Assembly (NCBI GenBank): GCA_900769345.1
Contig: CAAGGJ010000081.1
Coordinates: 1 to 39,007, forward strand
Direction: 5' to 3'
Length of the DNA stretch: 39,007 nt
From: Bacteroidales bacterium
Lineage (GTDB): Bacteria > Bacteroidota > Bacteroidia > Bacteroidales > Muribaculaceae
Below are positions 24,845 to 33,791 of the stretch, piece after piece. A model generated the notes under the pieces. The model made no database searches, was not told the DNA's origin, and was given only the letters and a program-made list of their open reading frames with translations. Positions within the stretch are counted from its first letter, which is position 1; every line of letters begins with the position of its first letter. The position numbers were made by a program, and so were the translations under genes.

Positions 24845-27238
24845 TCAATCTGTTTCTACATATTGGAATATTGTGTCGCCTATCTTAAACGTATCATTAT
24901 TTAATAATACATTCGGTTTGTTAATACTCAATTCAGCTCTATTGTTATATACCACGCCACTTGCCGTTGGTTTTATCATAGGTAATTTCTTTTCATGATC
25001 AATATATAACTGAGCATGCACTTTGGCCACCTTATTGCTCTTCTCCCAGTTCATCTGTATCTCACAGTCGCCTGCCATACCTATCGATACCATTTTGCCA
25101 CCGCCCGACGAATTCATCCACTTATGTATAGGTATTCGCATGCCTGCTCTGATACCATTATTGATAACAAGGAAATACTTCTCCGCCAACATTCGCACAG
25201 TCACAAGCGAAGCGCCCAAACCGCCACCATAGATTATGAAATCGAGGAGCATATTCATCCATGGCCAGCTCATACTGGTAAGGCTCGAGAAATACAGCAC
25301 CACAAATCCCATAACCGATGAGCATCCGCCACCTATCAAGGCACTCTTCATTGGTATAGTCGACTTTATTGTCAATGCCAACGACACGCACACCGAGAAT
25401 AATATGTAGGCCGGGAACGAGCAATACCAAGGTATGTAGCCCACTTGCAGCAGCGATAGCAGCGAACACAAGATATCAGCTCCAATAGAGAACGATACCA
25501 TACCTATCACTCCCGTCAACATCGAGAGCAGCAATATCTTTGCATATACTTTCATATCCTTTTTGCGGTACTCATCGTTATATCTGAATATAAGTGATAG
25601 GAAGAAGCCCAACAAGAGTCCGATAGTTAGAAATGCCGAAGTCTTGCTTTCGCATTCAAGACTAAGATTAGGCATACCCTCGCTCGGTCGGTAGAAAAAA
25701 TCCACAATGCCCTTCGACACGGTCTGAAGCCCACCACGCCCCACAAGCTCGAAAAGTATCCAGCTCAGAAAGGCTGCACATATTCCCGCTATGGTCTGCT
25801 GGCAATCTTTAATCGAATGCCACGTCAGTATATGCTTCCATTCCACACGTTCTTGCTTACCTTCATTACACTTCTGCCCATATTCAGCACACTGATAACC
25901 GTTCTGCTTCCAGCAATGAACGTGCATGATATGTTTACACCGCATCACCACATCGTCGCCCTCTGCTATCGGTTGCTTACAATAATAGCAACTACGGTTA
26001 AGCACGCCTTTCTCGGGAACATATTTCTTATAGTACTTCGCTTCGAAGGTTTTCGACCTGAATAATGGTATCAGCACCTTCATAATAAAGAAAAAGAATG
26101 CAATGGTAAGGAACATCACTAACAGAGCCACAATATACTTGTATGCCGAGTCGGTGGCTGTGCTCTCTCGCTCCGGCCAAGGACGCTCAGCCGAACCCAC
26201 CGAAAATACGCCTTCGCCCACAAGGTCACGCTTCCATTCCGCCGAGTAAGAGGTTTTGCCCATATAAGTGTTTGTTAACGGCACTATATATGTATAAGCG
26301 AAATCATACATCTTGTCGTTGACAATCTCTTGAAAATCAAAAAGCACTTGAGCCATATCATTTGCCGGACGATAGTCACCTATTCTACCCTCTACCTTAG
26401 GGTTACAGATAGCCATCAGCACATTTTCTATCTCTGCAGCCTTACCTTGTTCAGTATAGTAGAAGGCATATACCGTAGGCACCACATGAGAGATATCCTG
26501 CTGATAGTCATTTACTTCTATAAAGGCTATATTCTCCTCGAAGGAGGGCTTCTGATGGCCCTCGGTAAAGACGAATAGCACATTCTTGTCGCTATTCTTG
26601 AGCGCACGACGCGATATATCGGAGTTTCGTGTGTAATTCGATTCGCCTACTATCGAATTCTCAAGTTCGGTGCTTGTAGTGTTAAACTCAGCCAATTTCG
26701 AATACAGTGCGCCATATAGATACTTGTTTTCAGATGTCTTCTCAAAATATGGAGCAAATGAATCTAAGTTATCAGGAGTAACAAGTCGGCTCGATGTTAC
26801 CTCATCACCAAAAAACGAAAGATACACACATCCCTTGGGCGAAATTCTCACCAACTGCGATATCGCCTTATAGATCTGCCCCTTACCCTCTTGTGGAATA
26901 CTCATATCCACCAGCACCGAGAAGGTGTACTCAGCCGGGATTCGTTCGCCTGTGGTTATCGATTTTATCGTAGCCGTAGAGGGCGAAATCACTTCTCCAT
27001 TCTCCTTTATTGTCAAGTATTCTTGCAGCAACTCCGTATCCACGTTCTGCATACGCTTTCCTTGTGCATCAAGCACATTGAAATACAACGTCAACGAGTC
27101 GTTTCCGATGCCATATTCATATTTCTTATCACAAAATTTAATTTGTTTCACATTCTGCCCGTTAAGAGCACCGGCAAACGCTGTGTATAGCATACACAGC
27201 GCAGTCAACTTTAGAATTATCTTCTTCGTCTTGTCCAT
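24845..27238 (-). CDS. Membrane RING-H2 E3-ligase-like protein with periplasmic VWA and cytosolic FHA-like domains
   Basis: 797 residues. Signal peptide to ~28; VWA-like domain (about 100-300; FSVLVDMSIPQ with D111 and S113 but Pro where the MIDAS third Ser should be; NVLFVFTEG). Transmembrane helix ~368-391 then a RING-H2 pattern in the cytosol: C417-x2-C420-x13-C434-x1-H436-x2-H439-x2-C442-x7-C450-x6-C457; the last pair is wider than the classical x2. Six more helices (about 480-500, 535-552, 563-587, 602-623, 633-652, 662-682) give seven in total, putting RING and the C-terminal FHA-like domain (about 715-795, VSIGMAGDCEI, VHAQLYI, NDTFKIGDTIFQY) both in the cytosol. FHA key residues are altered (Ala in place of the phosphate-binding Ser of SxxH). 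Probable E3 linked to phospho-control and envelope stress. Overlaps the JAB gene end by 22 bases. Confidence 0.85.
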   Translation of the reverse strand: MDKTKKIILKLTALCMLYTAFAGALNGQNVKQIKFCDKKYEYGIGNDSLTLYFNVLDAQGKRMQNVDTELLQEYLTIKENGEVISPSTATIKSITTGERIPAEYTFSVLVDMSIPQEGKGQIYKAISQLVRISPKGCVYLSFFGDEVTSSRLVTPDNLDSFAPYFEKTSENKYLYGALYSKLAEFNTTSTELENSIVGESNYTRNSDISRRALKNSDKNVLFVFTEGHQKPSFEENIAFIEVNDYQQDISHVVPTVYAFYYTEQGKAAEIENVLMAICNPKVEGRIGDYRPANDMAQVLFDFQEIVNDKMYDFAYTYIVPLTNTYMGKTSYSAEWKRDLVGEGVFSVGSAERPWPERESTATDSAYKYIVALLVMFLTIAFFFFIMKVLIPLFRSKTFEAKYYKKYVPEKGVLNRSCYYCKQPIAEGDDVVMRCKHIMHVHCWKQNGYQCAEYGQKCNEGKQERVEWKHILTWHSIKDCQQTIAGICAAFLSWILFELVGRGGLQTVSKGIVDFFYRPSEGMPNLSLECESKTSAFLTIGLLLGFFLSLIFRYNDEYRKKDMKVYAKILLLSMLTGVIGMVSFSIGADILCSLLSLLQVGYIPWYCSFPAYILFSVCVSLALTIKSTIPMKSALIGGGCSSVMGFVVLYFSSLTSMSWPWMNMLLDFIIYGGGLGASLVTVRMLAEKYFLVINNGIRAGMRIPIHKWMNSSGGGKMVSIGMAGDCEIQMNWEKSNKVAKVHAQLYIDHEKKLPMIKPTASGVVYNNRAELSINKPNVLLNNDTFKIGDTIFQYVETD

Positions 27239-29367
27239 ATCTTTAATTCTTCTAATTTTTCCTCTCCATAGCTATTGGCATCCATCGAAATCTGACCGTC
27301 GATTACAGGAATTGCCGTAAGCACATCCTCCGATGTCGAATAAAACAAAATGAATTTAATATTGGTAAAATCGTTCGATACAATTCTTTTGATGGTGGGT
27401 ATGCTGCAATGAGAACCATTGATATAGCAACCAATAACGGCATTTTCATCGGTGCCTCTCTCGCTATTGACCGATGACAATATATATTCCGTTTTTCCGC
27501 CTTTTTCAAGCGTATACCCATGCGCCCATGCCAACAAGCCGCTTTCTTGCGCTACTTGCATCTGGCACATATCTATTATTGCCCCATTCGACAACTCTAT
27601 GCCATAGTGACTATCTATGCGGCGCATCGATGTGCGCATTATATTACGATAATCCTCGGGCTTAAATGATGATTTATCACTTTCTACAGCCCATTTATAC
27701 AATTCTTCGAGCGAATACATTCGCTTCAAATCCACCTTAGAGTTGAGAGAGCCGTCATGACGGAATGTAAATACTCCAAATTCCTGCTCTGGAGTAAGAA
27801 TGTCCACTACCATAGCCACCAAGAACTTGGGGTGTGTGGGATGCTTAAGCTGCATCTGCACTCCACTATCGGCATTGCTAAAGAATACGCCAAGCCCCGG
27901 ATGTGAATGCACCCAGCAGGTCATATCATATTGCAAATTAGTTTCTCTTCTTAGTCTTCTGAGGCGTTCTGATACTTTAAGCTTAATTTTTCCACCGAAA
28001 TTGAGCTCATACTCCTTAAATATAGCATCATCTCCAGGCTTTACTATTTCCTCCATCGATACATAGTATTCATCGCTTTCTTCATCATGTACCCATCGGC
28101 CTAACACCATACATCCATCTTCATTAGGATTATCGGGATTGCGCAAATCCTCGGCATACATATTGTAAATGTCCTTGATGCATGTATTCTTAATGTAGAT
28201 GCGTCGCACAGCCGAGTCGGCACTAAACTCCGAACAATCGATAGGCAAATATGCCGGATTGCGATGCACATCATCGAGACTTTGCTTTTTTAATATCGAT
28301 GTAGTCTTGCGTCGTACCACAATATCAGCTTGCGCTTCTTCTTTTGTGGGAACCACTACCTTCTTCACATTCTTCTTTTTTGCTCCCGACTTTTTTAGCA
28401 TCACCACTATGAGCCCCACAAGCCCTATAACTGCCAATAATAGAATAATATTGATTACAATAGTTTCTTTCGAGAATAGATGTTTCACAGCCTCAGCCGC
28501 AAAGCCTTCGTCGTAAACCACGCTATGCAATCTATCCAATACATCTCTGCGCTCGGATATCTTTTCCTCCAATACATTTTTTAGTTTGGTCTCGTATTCC
28601 GAAGGGGCTGGAAGTTCGTCGATGCTATAATTAGCTTGAACAAAATTTGAAATATACGAGTCCGTAAACGACTCCATACGTGATATTTCAGCATCCTTTT
28701 CGCCATAATATTCACGCAATAGGTTCTCCTTGATATATTCTTCCTTGCCTACATCGTCTTTTATATATTTCAGCATCTGAGCGTGACGTCTTACCTCAGC
28801 ATCAAAATCCAAAACATAGGCCGACGAATAAAAAGCATCCTTATCCAAATAGGTTTTAAAAGTTTCCACTATCTGATCCGCCGAAACTGAATATGGGCCG
28901 AAGGAGTGTGTGTCTTTCACAATCTTCTTCTCTGTCAACGATTGGGGTGTAGTAGTCTCTTGAGTAGTCTTTGCCACATTCGCCTCGTTACTTGCCACCT
29001 TAGGTTCGGGGGTGGAAGCTTGAGTGGTTGCCGCCTCGGCAGGATGCAGCTTATCCCATTCTGCAGCAGTGTCGCCTTTTCGCCAATAGGTATGAGAGGT
29101 ACCCAATTCCGGTTTCACCATTTTCACAAATTGAGTACACTCCTTATCTATTTTAAGAGAACCACCCTTAGCAATAGTCTGTACGTTGCCGTCAACATTC
29201 ACTTCCAACTTATGCTCCGGATCCTCATTATACACTGCTTTTAGAAAGATAGTATTACGAGAACTTAAATCATACACCATCTTCTGAGCGTTTACCGCCA
29301 TTGCCAGCATCACCAACAATGTGAATACGCCAATCTTCTTATTAAATATCTTCATTTTAAAATACAT
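27217..29367 (-). CDS. Membrane-anchored JAMM/JAB (MPN) deubiquitinase-like peptidase
   Basis: 716 residues from ATG at 29367 (TAATG overlap with the preceding stop); an internal ATG at 29355 gives a tidier signal peptide (MKIFNKKIGVF... ending AVNAQ) and may be the true start. Periplasmic part ~29-300 is mostly polar and helical. One transmembrane helix (about 302-324) leads to basic cytosolic residues and the MPN core (about 385-545) with the zinc signature HSHPG...S..D at H487, H489, S497, D500 and a candidate catalytic Glu in the VSMEE stretch (~439-440). A further ~170-residue C-terminal domain ends in RRRR. Such metallopeptidases remove or mature ubiquitin-like proteins. Membrane anchoring with a large periplasmic half is unusual for this class. 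Confidence 0.9.
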   Translation of the reverse strand: MYFKMKIFNKKIGVFTLLVMLAMAVNAQKMVYDLSSRNTIFLKAVYNEDPEHKLEVNVDGNVQTIAKGGSLKIDKECTQFVKMVKPELGTSHTYWRKGDTAAEWDKLHPAEAATTQASTPEPKVASNEANVAKTTQETTTPQSLTEKKIVKDTHSFGPYSVSADQIVETFKTYLDKDAFYSSAYVLDFDAEVRRHAQMLKYIKDDVGKEEYIKENLLREYYGEKDAEISRMESFTDSYISNFVQANYSIDELPAPSEYETKLKNVLEEKISERRDVLDRLHSVVYDEGFAAEAVKHLFSKETIVINIILLLAVIGLVGLIVVMLKKSGAKKKNVKKVVVPTKEEAQADIVVRRKTTSILKKQSLDDVHRNPAYLPIDCSEFSADSAVRRIYIKNTCIKDIYNMYAEDLRNPDNPNEDGCMVLGRWVHDEESDEYYVSMEEIVKPGDDAIFKEYELNFGGKIKLKVSERLRRLRRETNLQYDMTCWVHSHPGLGVFFSNADSGVQMQLKHPTHPKFLVAMVVDILTPEQEFGVFTFRHDGSLNSKVDLKRMYSLEELYKWAVESDKSSFKPEDYRNIMRTSMRRIDSHYGIELSNGAIIDMCQMQVAQESGLLAWAHGYTLEKGGKTEYILSSVNSERGTDENAVIGCYINGSHCSIPTIKRIVSNDFTNIKFILFYSTSEDVLTAIPVIDGQISMDANSYGEEKLEELKIWTRRRR

Positions 29368-30557
29368 TATATTGAAGCCTTTTTCGACTTGCCATTTACA
29401 TCGATTGTTGCTTTCTTACGAATTGCATTCGATGTTGTCTGTTTTACACCATTTACTAATTTGTTAGTCTCGCCTCTGATGGCATTGCGAGCACGACGCC
29501 GTGCCTCTGCCTCAGCTCGGTTAGCAATATTTTGCTGCATAGTCAGCATATTCAACTGATTTCTGCGATTTCTTATAGTCTGGAACACCTGATTGCCCAC
29601 AAAAGCCAATATGGTAAGGATAAAACCACCCACTATCATCCACATATTGCGTTTTTTCTCCTTCTCAACTGCCTTTTGCTGAGCCGCGGCTATCGAGTCG
29701 TTTTCAGCTTTGATTGCCATCGCCTCTCGTTGAGCCTTTTGTTCGGCTTCAATTTCTTGAGCCTTTAATTCCGACGCGCTTTTTTCCTCAAGTAGGCGTT
29801 TCTTAGCCTCATACTGATCCATTACCTCAGCTATTGCTTCCACAAGAGCTTTATCAGTCACTTCGCGGCGCTTCTGACGCAGATAATTTATCTCATCGGT
29901 CAAGTTTTCAGAAAAAGGCAACGATGTGGCTTCCGAAATCAAGTCGCGTGATATATTCACACTCTCGAGCACCTTTATTGCTGTGGTATTATCTGCCTCA
30001 ATCTCCGCAGTGGAGGTGACACTCTCATTGATGGTTTGCACTTGGGCCGATGAGGCGACTGCTGCACTCTTTTTAGTAAGTGGAATTCTTATGCCCGCGC
30101 TTTTGCCAAACAATATATACTTCCCCTTTTTGGGCTTATATGCCAAATAGATAGGTATATTGATTTCAGTATTCTTCTTTACTGAAAACGATAGCGTGGG
30201 TTCCGACTGCACAAGATAGAATCCGTCTTGCGATTTGCGGTATTGCACATCGGTGGGAATCATAAATGCCTCGGGCACCATGTTGGAAATCGATACATCG
30301 CCACCATAATTACCGGTTCGGTCGAAAAACATTACAGCCACCTTATCGAGCTTATTGCTATACTTTTCGTTCCTCGAGCCCAACTTTTTCTGTTGTCCCA
30401 AGAATCTTATAGTGGTTTCACCCGATGCACTTGTTATATCATAAGTCAAAATTATCCTATCGCCATCGGTGGTATATACGGTGTCGCGCTTGGTTCTACC
30501 ATCCACGCCAAGAGGCAACAGCATCAGTGTGGCAAGCAGTAACTGAGCAAATCTCAT
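29367..30557 (-). CDS. Envelope protein with periplasmic beta domain, coiled coil and one transmembrane helix
   Basis: 396 residues. Signal peptide (1-20), a beta-rich periplasmic domain (about 25-165; TVYTTDGDRIILTYD, INIPIYLAYKPKKG), an Ala/Glu/Gln-rich coiled coil (about 222-300; ELKAQEIEAEQKAQREAM) and a transmembrane helix (about 305-324). A basic cytosolic tail (NRRNQLNML, ARRRARNAIRG) follows. No known family. With signal cleavage the N-terminus is outside and the C-terminus inside, so it spans the inner membrane like the neighbouring JAB and RING proteins. It begins 1 base after the upstream stop. Possibly part of a membrane complex replacing TssJLM; inference from context. Confidence 0.75.
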   Translation of the reverse strand: MRFAQLLLATLMLLPLGVDGRTKRDTVYTTDGDRIILTYDITSASGETTIRFLGQQKKLGSRNEKYSNKLDKVAVMFFDRTGNYGGDVSISNMVPEAFMIPTDVQYRKSQDGFYLVQSEPTLSFSVKKNTEINIPIYLAYKPKKGKYILFGKSAGIRIPLTKKSAAVASSAQVQTINESVTSTAEIEADNTTAIKVLESVNISRDLISEATSLPFSENLTDEINYLRQKRREVTDKALVEAIAEVMDQYEAKKRLLEEKSASELKAQEIEAEQKAQREAMAIKAENDSIAAAQQKAVEKEKKRNMWMIVGGFILTILAFVGNQVFQTIRNRRNQLNMLTMQQNIANRAEAEARRRARNAIRGETNKLVNGVKQTTSNAIRKKATIDVNGKSKKASI

Positions 30558-30558
30558 A

Positions 30559-31623
30559 TCACTTCGATTTGATTTTGTTGTAGTACATCGCTATTCTCGA
30601 CATATAGTTACCTTTCTTGCGTTTATTGTTCTTCTGCGCACAATTATATAACCCCTCGGCTTCGCTCATCACCTGAGCCTTGGTTCGTTTACCATTATGC
30701 AAGTCGAGATAGCAATCAGAAAGACGATTATATATTTCTTCTGCTGTAAGAGAGCAATATCGGCAATTGTGAGTCTTAGCCACCACTTTTCTATCGTTGT
30801 CGCACGAAGTCACCGTGAGCTTCTCCAAGTCAATCGAGTCGAGTCGGTGGTATATAGCCATAAAGTCTTTATGCACTTTATCTATCGATTGAAGACCCGG
30901 GCGCGCGCTTAGTTCTTTATTAATAGCCTGCTTTAAATCATCGATTTTGGTATTATATTTTTCGTATAGCACCTTCAGTAAGGTGCCACGATGGTTCTTA
31001 TTTGAGCAGAATGTCTGTTCGCCTATTTCTGCCACCAAACTATCGGCAGCAGCCACAAGTCGCAAGTACTCTTCATCGGGTTTTATTTCAAAGTCCACAT
31101 CCACTTCTATCACATTCATCACCTCCAATGATATCTTCTTTTTTTTGATAATTAACAAGTTTTTCTCATCATAGTGAGCAATATATATGGGCAATCTGAA
31201 TGTGTTGCTACCCTCCAATACACTTGTGGTAATGATAATCTTGTTATCTGAAGGTCTTAAAGACACCGATTCTCCTATCTTTTCGCAAGCCTCGATAACA
31301 CGTTTTCCTTTATCGCCCGGGAATTTTTTGTCGTAGGTTATGTGCAGCATATCCTTAAGCAATTTTTCATTATAAGGATAATCGAAAAGATATAATAGTT
31401 TACCTTCCGATATATTCTCGAGAGTAATAATAACACCATAGGAATTCTCATTCTCATCTATTTGTCGAAGCTCTATAAATATATTACTCAATCCCGGCAC
31501 CATTATCATCTCTTTTAGTCGGTCTCGGTTATCGAGTTTCACATGCCCTCTTTGGTCGCCATATGCCATGTGCATAGAGCAAGCAACACACAAAACAACA
31601 AATAATAATACTACACGTTTCAT
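30559..31623 (-). CDS. Exported protein of unknown function
   Basis: 354 residues with a signal peptide (MKRVVLLFVVLCVACSMHMAYGD). No lipobox is convincing, although VACS could be lipid-modified. A beta-rich first half (about 30-180; YGVIITLENISEGKLLYLFD) resembles the periplasmic region of the next gene in style (TFRLPIYIAHY versus INIPIYLAY), suggesting distant relatedness. The second half is helical with cysteines (CRYC at ~290). The ATGA overlap with the E2 stop (4 bases) couples it to E2 translation. No enzyme motif. Likely a periplasmic member of the same envelope complex. Confidence 0.7.
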   Translation of the reverse strand: MKRVVLLFVVLCVACSMHMAYGDQRGHVKLDNRDRLKEMIMVPGLSNIFIELRQIDENENSYGVIITLENISEGKLLYLFDYPYNEKLLKDMLHITYDKKFPGDKGKRVIEACEKIGESVSLRPSDNKIIITTSVLEGSNTFRLPIYIAHYDEKNLLIIKKKKISLEVMNVIEVDVDFEIKPDEEYLRLVAAADSLVAEIGEQTFCSNKNHRGTLLKVLYEKYNTKIDDLKQAINKELSARPGLQSIDKVHKDFMAIYHRLDSIDLEKLTVTSCDNDRKVVAKTHNCRYCSLTAEEIYNRLSDCYLDLHNGKRTKAQVMSEAEGLYNCAQKNNKRKKGNYMSRIAMYYNKIKSK

Positions 31624-32294
31624 ATCAATCTTTTCTTAATCTTAGGTTTGGGAGTATCAGCAGTATTCGCGTCCTCAGTAGTAGGATTAGCTGTAGCAGC
31701 CGGTTCGGGATCGGGCGCATCCTGACTGAAACGCACCCAGCCATTTGGTTCTCCCTCTTCACGCACCCATTCTGCCACGTTTTGGTCTTCAGGATAGGGA
31801 TAAATGTTCTGTGCATGATACATTTGATATTTCAAGTATCTTTCCACACGCAGCACCAAGTCCTTTAGCGATGCCAACACGCCCATTTCCTTTATAGTGA
31901 GACATACATGACCCTTGAAACTTCCGGAATAACGAATATTAGGATGCCAAACATCGGTTCTAAATGTAAAAATGGGATTGCCGTCGGCCGAAGGATAGTT
32001 GTTGGGGAGCACAATGCTCATCTTGTGCAAATAGCCGAATTTAGGTGCTCTCGGCACAGTATCGCCTATCACGCCCACTATCGATTTGCATCGATACCAA
32101 ATCTCATATTCCGTAGGTAGCCCTATAGCATTCTTTCGGCGCACTATATACGAAAGCGATGGGGTGCGAGGATTGGCACTTTTGGCTTTGCGCTTACTGC
32201 ACAGAGTGTCGAGCTCCTTCCACTCTCGCCATAGTCGGGCATCACGTCCCGACAAATCCTTCTGGTTGAAGTTATTTATTGTATCATTTATCAT
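31620..32294 (-). CDS. E2-like ubiquitin-conjugating enzyme (UBC fold)
   Basis: 224 residues. The UBC core (about 15-165) shows MSIVLPNNYPSADGNPIF (the P...YP.. .P.f strand), the canonical HPN triad at 117-119 (DVWHPNI) and the active-site Cys at C131 (GHVCLTI), 12 residues after the Asn compared with about 8 in eukaryotic UBCs. The strand pattern and following helix (LKDLVLRVERYLKYQ) fit UBC. A Pro/Thr-rich tail (about 190-224) ends in KKRLI. It would accept an activated Ubl from the E1 and transfer it alone or with the RING protein. It follows Ubl1 by five bases and overlaps the next gene by four. Confidence 0.9.
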   Translation of the reverse strand: MINDTINNFNQKDLSGRDARLWREWKELDTLCSKRKAKSANPRTPSLSYIVRRKNAIGLPTEYEIWYRCKSIVGVIGDTVPRAPKFGYLHKMSIVLPNNYPSADGNPIFTFRTDVWHPNIRYSGSFKGHVCLTIKEMGVLASLKDLVLRVERYLKYQMYHAQNIYPYPEDQNVAEWVREEGEPNGWVRFSQDAPDPEPAATANPTTEDANTADTPKPKIKKRLI

Positions 32295-32299
32295 AGCCT

Positions 32300-32632
32300 T
32301 TATCCAGCAATAGGTATCGATATTAGATGTAAGTGATCACCGGGTTGGATGTTATAGTCTACAAATGCCTGTTCGCGACCATCTTCATCCTCAAACTCCA
32401 AAATAGTAGGTTCGTCGCCATCTTCCATTATCTGACCCAATACATAATTCAGCGGATTGCCTCCATTATCAATCTTCGGAAGCTCAAACACCGATACTAT
32501 GCTCGCTATTTGATCCCTGATAGTCTTGTTGGGGTCTATTACCTCTACTTCCACTTCCTCAAACTCTGTTCCATCGATTGTTAAGTAGATGACAAACATA
32601 TCTTCGCCATCATACATTCTTTCTTCTGCCAT
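32300..32632 (-). CDS. Ubiquitin-like protein Ubl1 (YukD-like beta-grasp), C-terminus ends in Gly
   Basis: 110 residues, highly acidic. Beta-grasp pattern: MFVIYLTIDGTEFEEVEVEV as the first hairpin, then the central helix (TIRDQIASIVSVFE), strands (YVLGQIM, ILEFEDE) and YNIQPGDHLHLISIPIAG, with the final strand ending exactly at Gly110. In E1-linked Ubls the free C-terminal Gly is the site of adenylation, so this form looks ready for conjugation without processing. It is closely similar to Ubl2 (33792-34181); the pair flanks the radical SAM gene. Acceptable alternative: a structural YukD-like protein, but E1, E2 and JAMM neighbours favour a modifier. Confidence 0.9.
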   Translation of the reverse strand: MAEERMYDGEDMFVIYLTIDGTEFEEVEVEVIDPNKTIRDQIASIVSVFELPKIDNGGNPLNYVLGQIMEDGDEPTILEFEDEDGREQAFVDYNIQPGDHLHLISIPIAG

Positions 32633-32702
32633 AATATATTTATTATTAATTGGTTAATCTTATAATAGTGTATTTATAAATCTCTCATTTCACGTAAATC
32701 TT

Positions 32703-33782
32703 TCAGTCTTGTACATGATAAAGCATTCTGTAGTCGCACCGCTTTAGATTTCTATTATCGTCGCGAAGATGCATTGCACCACCTTGGCACCAACGCCACA
32801 CCTCACACTTCTCACACACACCGGTGCGCTTCCAGTCGCTTATGCGATACTGCTCAAAACCATTCTCCCAAGTATCTACAAACGAATCGGTATAAATGTT
32901 ACCCTCATCATAGTTGTGTCTGATGCTCAAGCAACCCGATATAGCACCATTGTATCTTATCGATGCCACATTCACCCCTGCTGCACAGAAAAATTGTTGA
33001 TTACGCACCTCATATTCATATCTTCCCAAGAAACTCTCACATCCGTATGTTATCTTGAGCCCCCCTCGTTTTCTCGATTCTGATATAAAGTCCATAAGAG
33101 CTATTAGTTCATCTCGGTCGAGCATCATAGTCTCAGCATTTTCCTCAGCTCTACCCATGGGGAAAACTGCAAACAACTTCCAACTCTTTACCCCATGAGC
33201 TATCAGCAACTGCTTCAACTCTTCTAAATGCGCCAAATTACGTTTGTTGACACATGTAATTACATCCCATGTGAGTCCCAAATTTTGGCTCGACAAGAGG
33301 TCCGCGGCATCGATAACCTTATCGAACGACATATCACAGCCTCGCATCCAATTATGGTCGTCTCTATTGCCATCCACACTCACCGATATCGACTTCAAAC
33401 CACTATCCACAAGAGCTCGAAGCATCGTACCATTGAGATATGACCCATTTGTCACTATGCCCCAGTAAAAACCTCGTCGAGTTATCTCTTTACCACATTG
33501 CAATATATCGGTTCGCAATAACGGCTCTCCTCCGGTGGTTATCACCAATATAGGATGACTCATCGATGCCCTTATCTCATCTAATACCGGCAAGAAATCG
33601 CGTAAAGGCATTTCGCCTCTATTATCAAGGGCATTACAACTGCTTCCACAATGCTTACAATTGAGATTACATCGCAATGTACACTCCCAAAACAGCTGCT
33701 GCAGATAATGCGCCTTCGTTCGCAAAACATTCACCTTTGCGCCACCTTCCAATAGCAATATTTTATCTACACCATTCGGCAT
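32703..33782 (-). CDS. Radical SAM/SPASM enzyme between the two Ubl genes
   Basis: 359 residues. Radical SAM core with the CxxxCxxC cluster (C38, C42, C45, in RCNLNCKHC), the TGGEPLLR block (83-90) for SAM binding, and SISVSVDG (131-138). The C-terminal SPASM domain has C248, C266, C284, the C323-x2-C326-x5-C332 set (CEKCEVWRWC) and C349, room for one or two extra iron-sulfur clusters. SPASM enzymes modify peptides or proteins (thioether crosslinks, anaerobic sulfatase maturation). Given its position between two Ubls, they or an operon protein could be the substrate. It ends 70 bases before Ubl1 and starts 9 bases after Ubl2. Family firm, substrate unknown. Confidence 0.92.
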   Translation of the reverse strand: MPNGVDKILLLEGGAKVNVLRTKAHYLQQLFWECTLRCNLNCKHCGSSCNALDNRGEMPLRDFLPVLDEIRASMSHPILVITTGGEPLLRTDILQCGKEITRRGFYWGIVTNGSYLNGTMLRALVDSGLKSISVSVDGNRDDHNWMRGCDMSFDKVIDAADLLSSQNLGLTWDVITCVNKRNLAHLEELKQLLIAHGVKSWKLFAVFPMGRAEENAETMMLDRDELIALMDFISESRKRGGLKITYGCESFLGRYEYEVRNQQFFCAAGVNVASIRYNGAISGCLSIRHNYDEGNIYTDSFVDTWENGFEQYRISDWKRTGVCEKCEVWRWCQGGAMHLRDDNRNLKRCDYRMLYHVQD

Positions 33783-33791
33783 AGGTTCACT

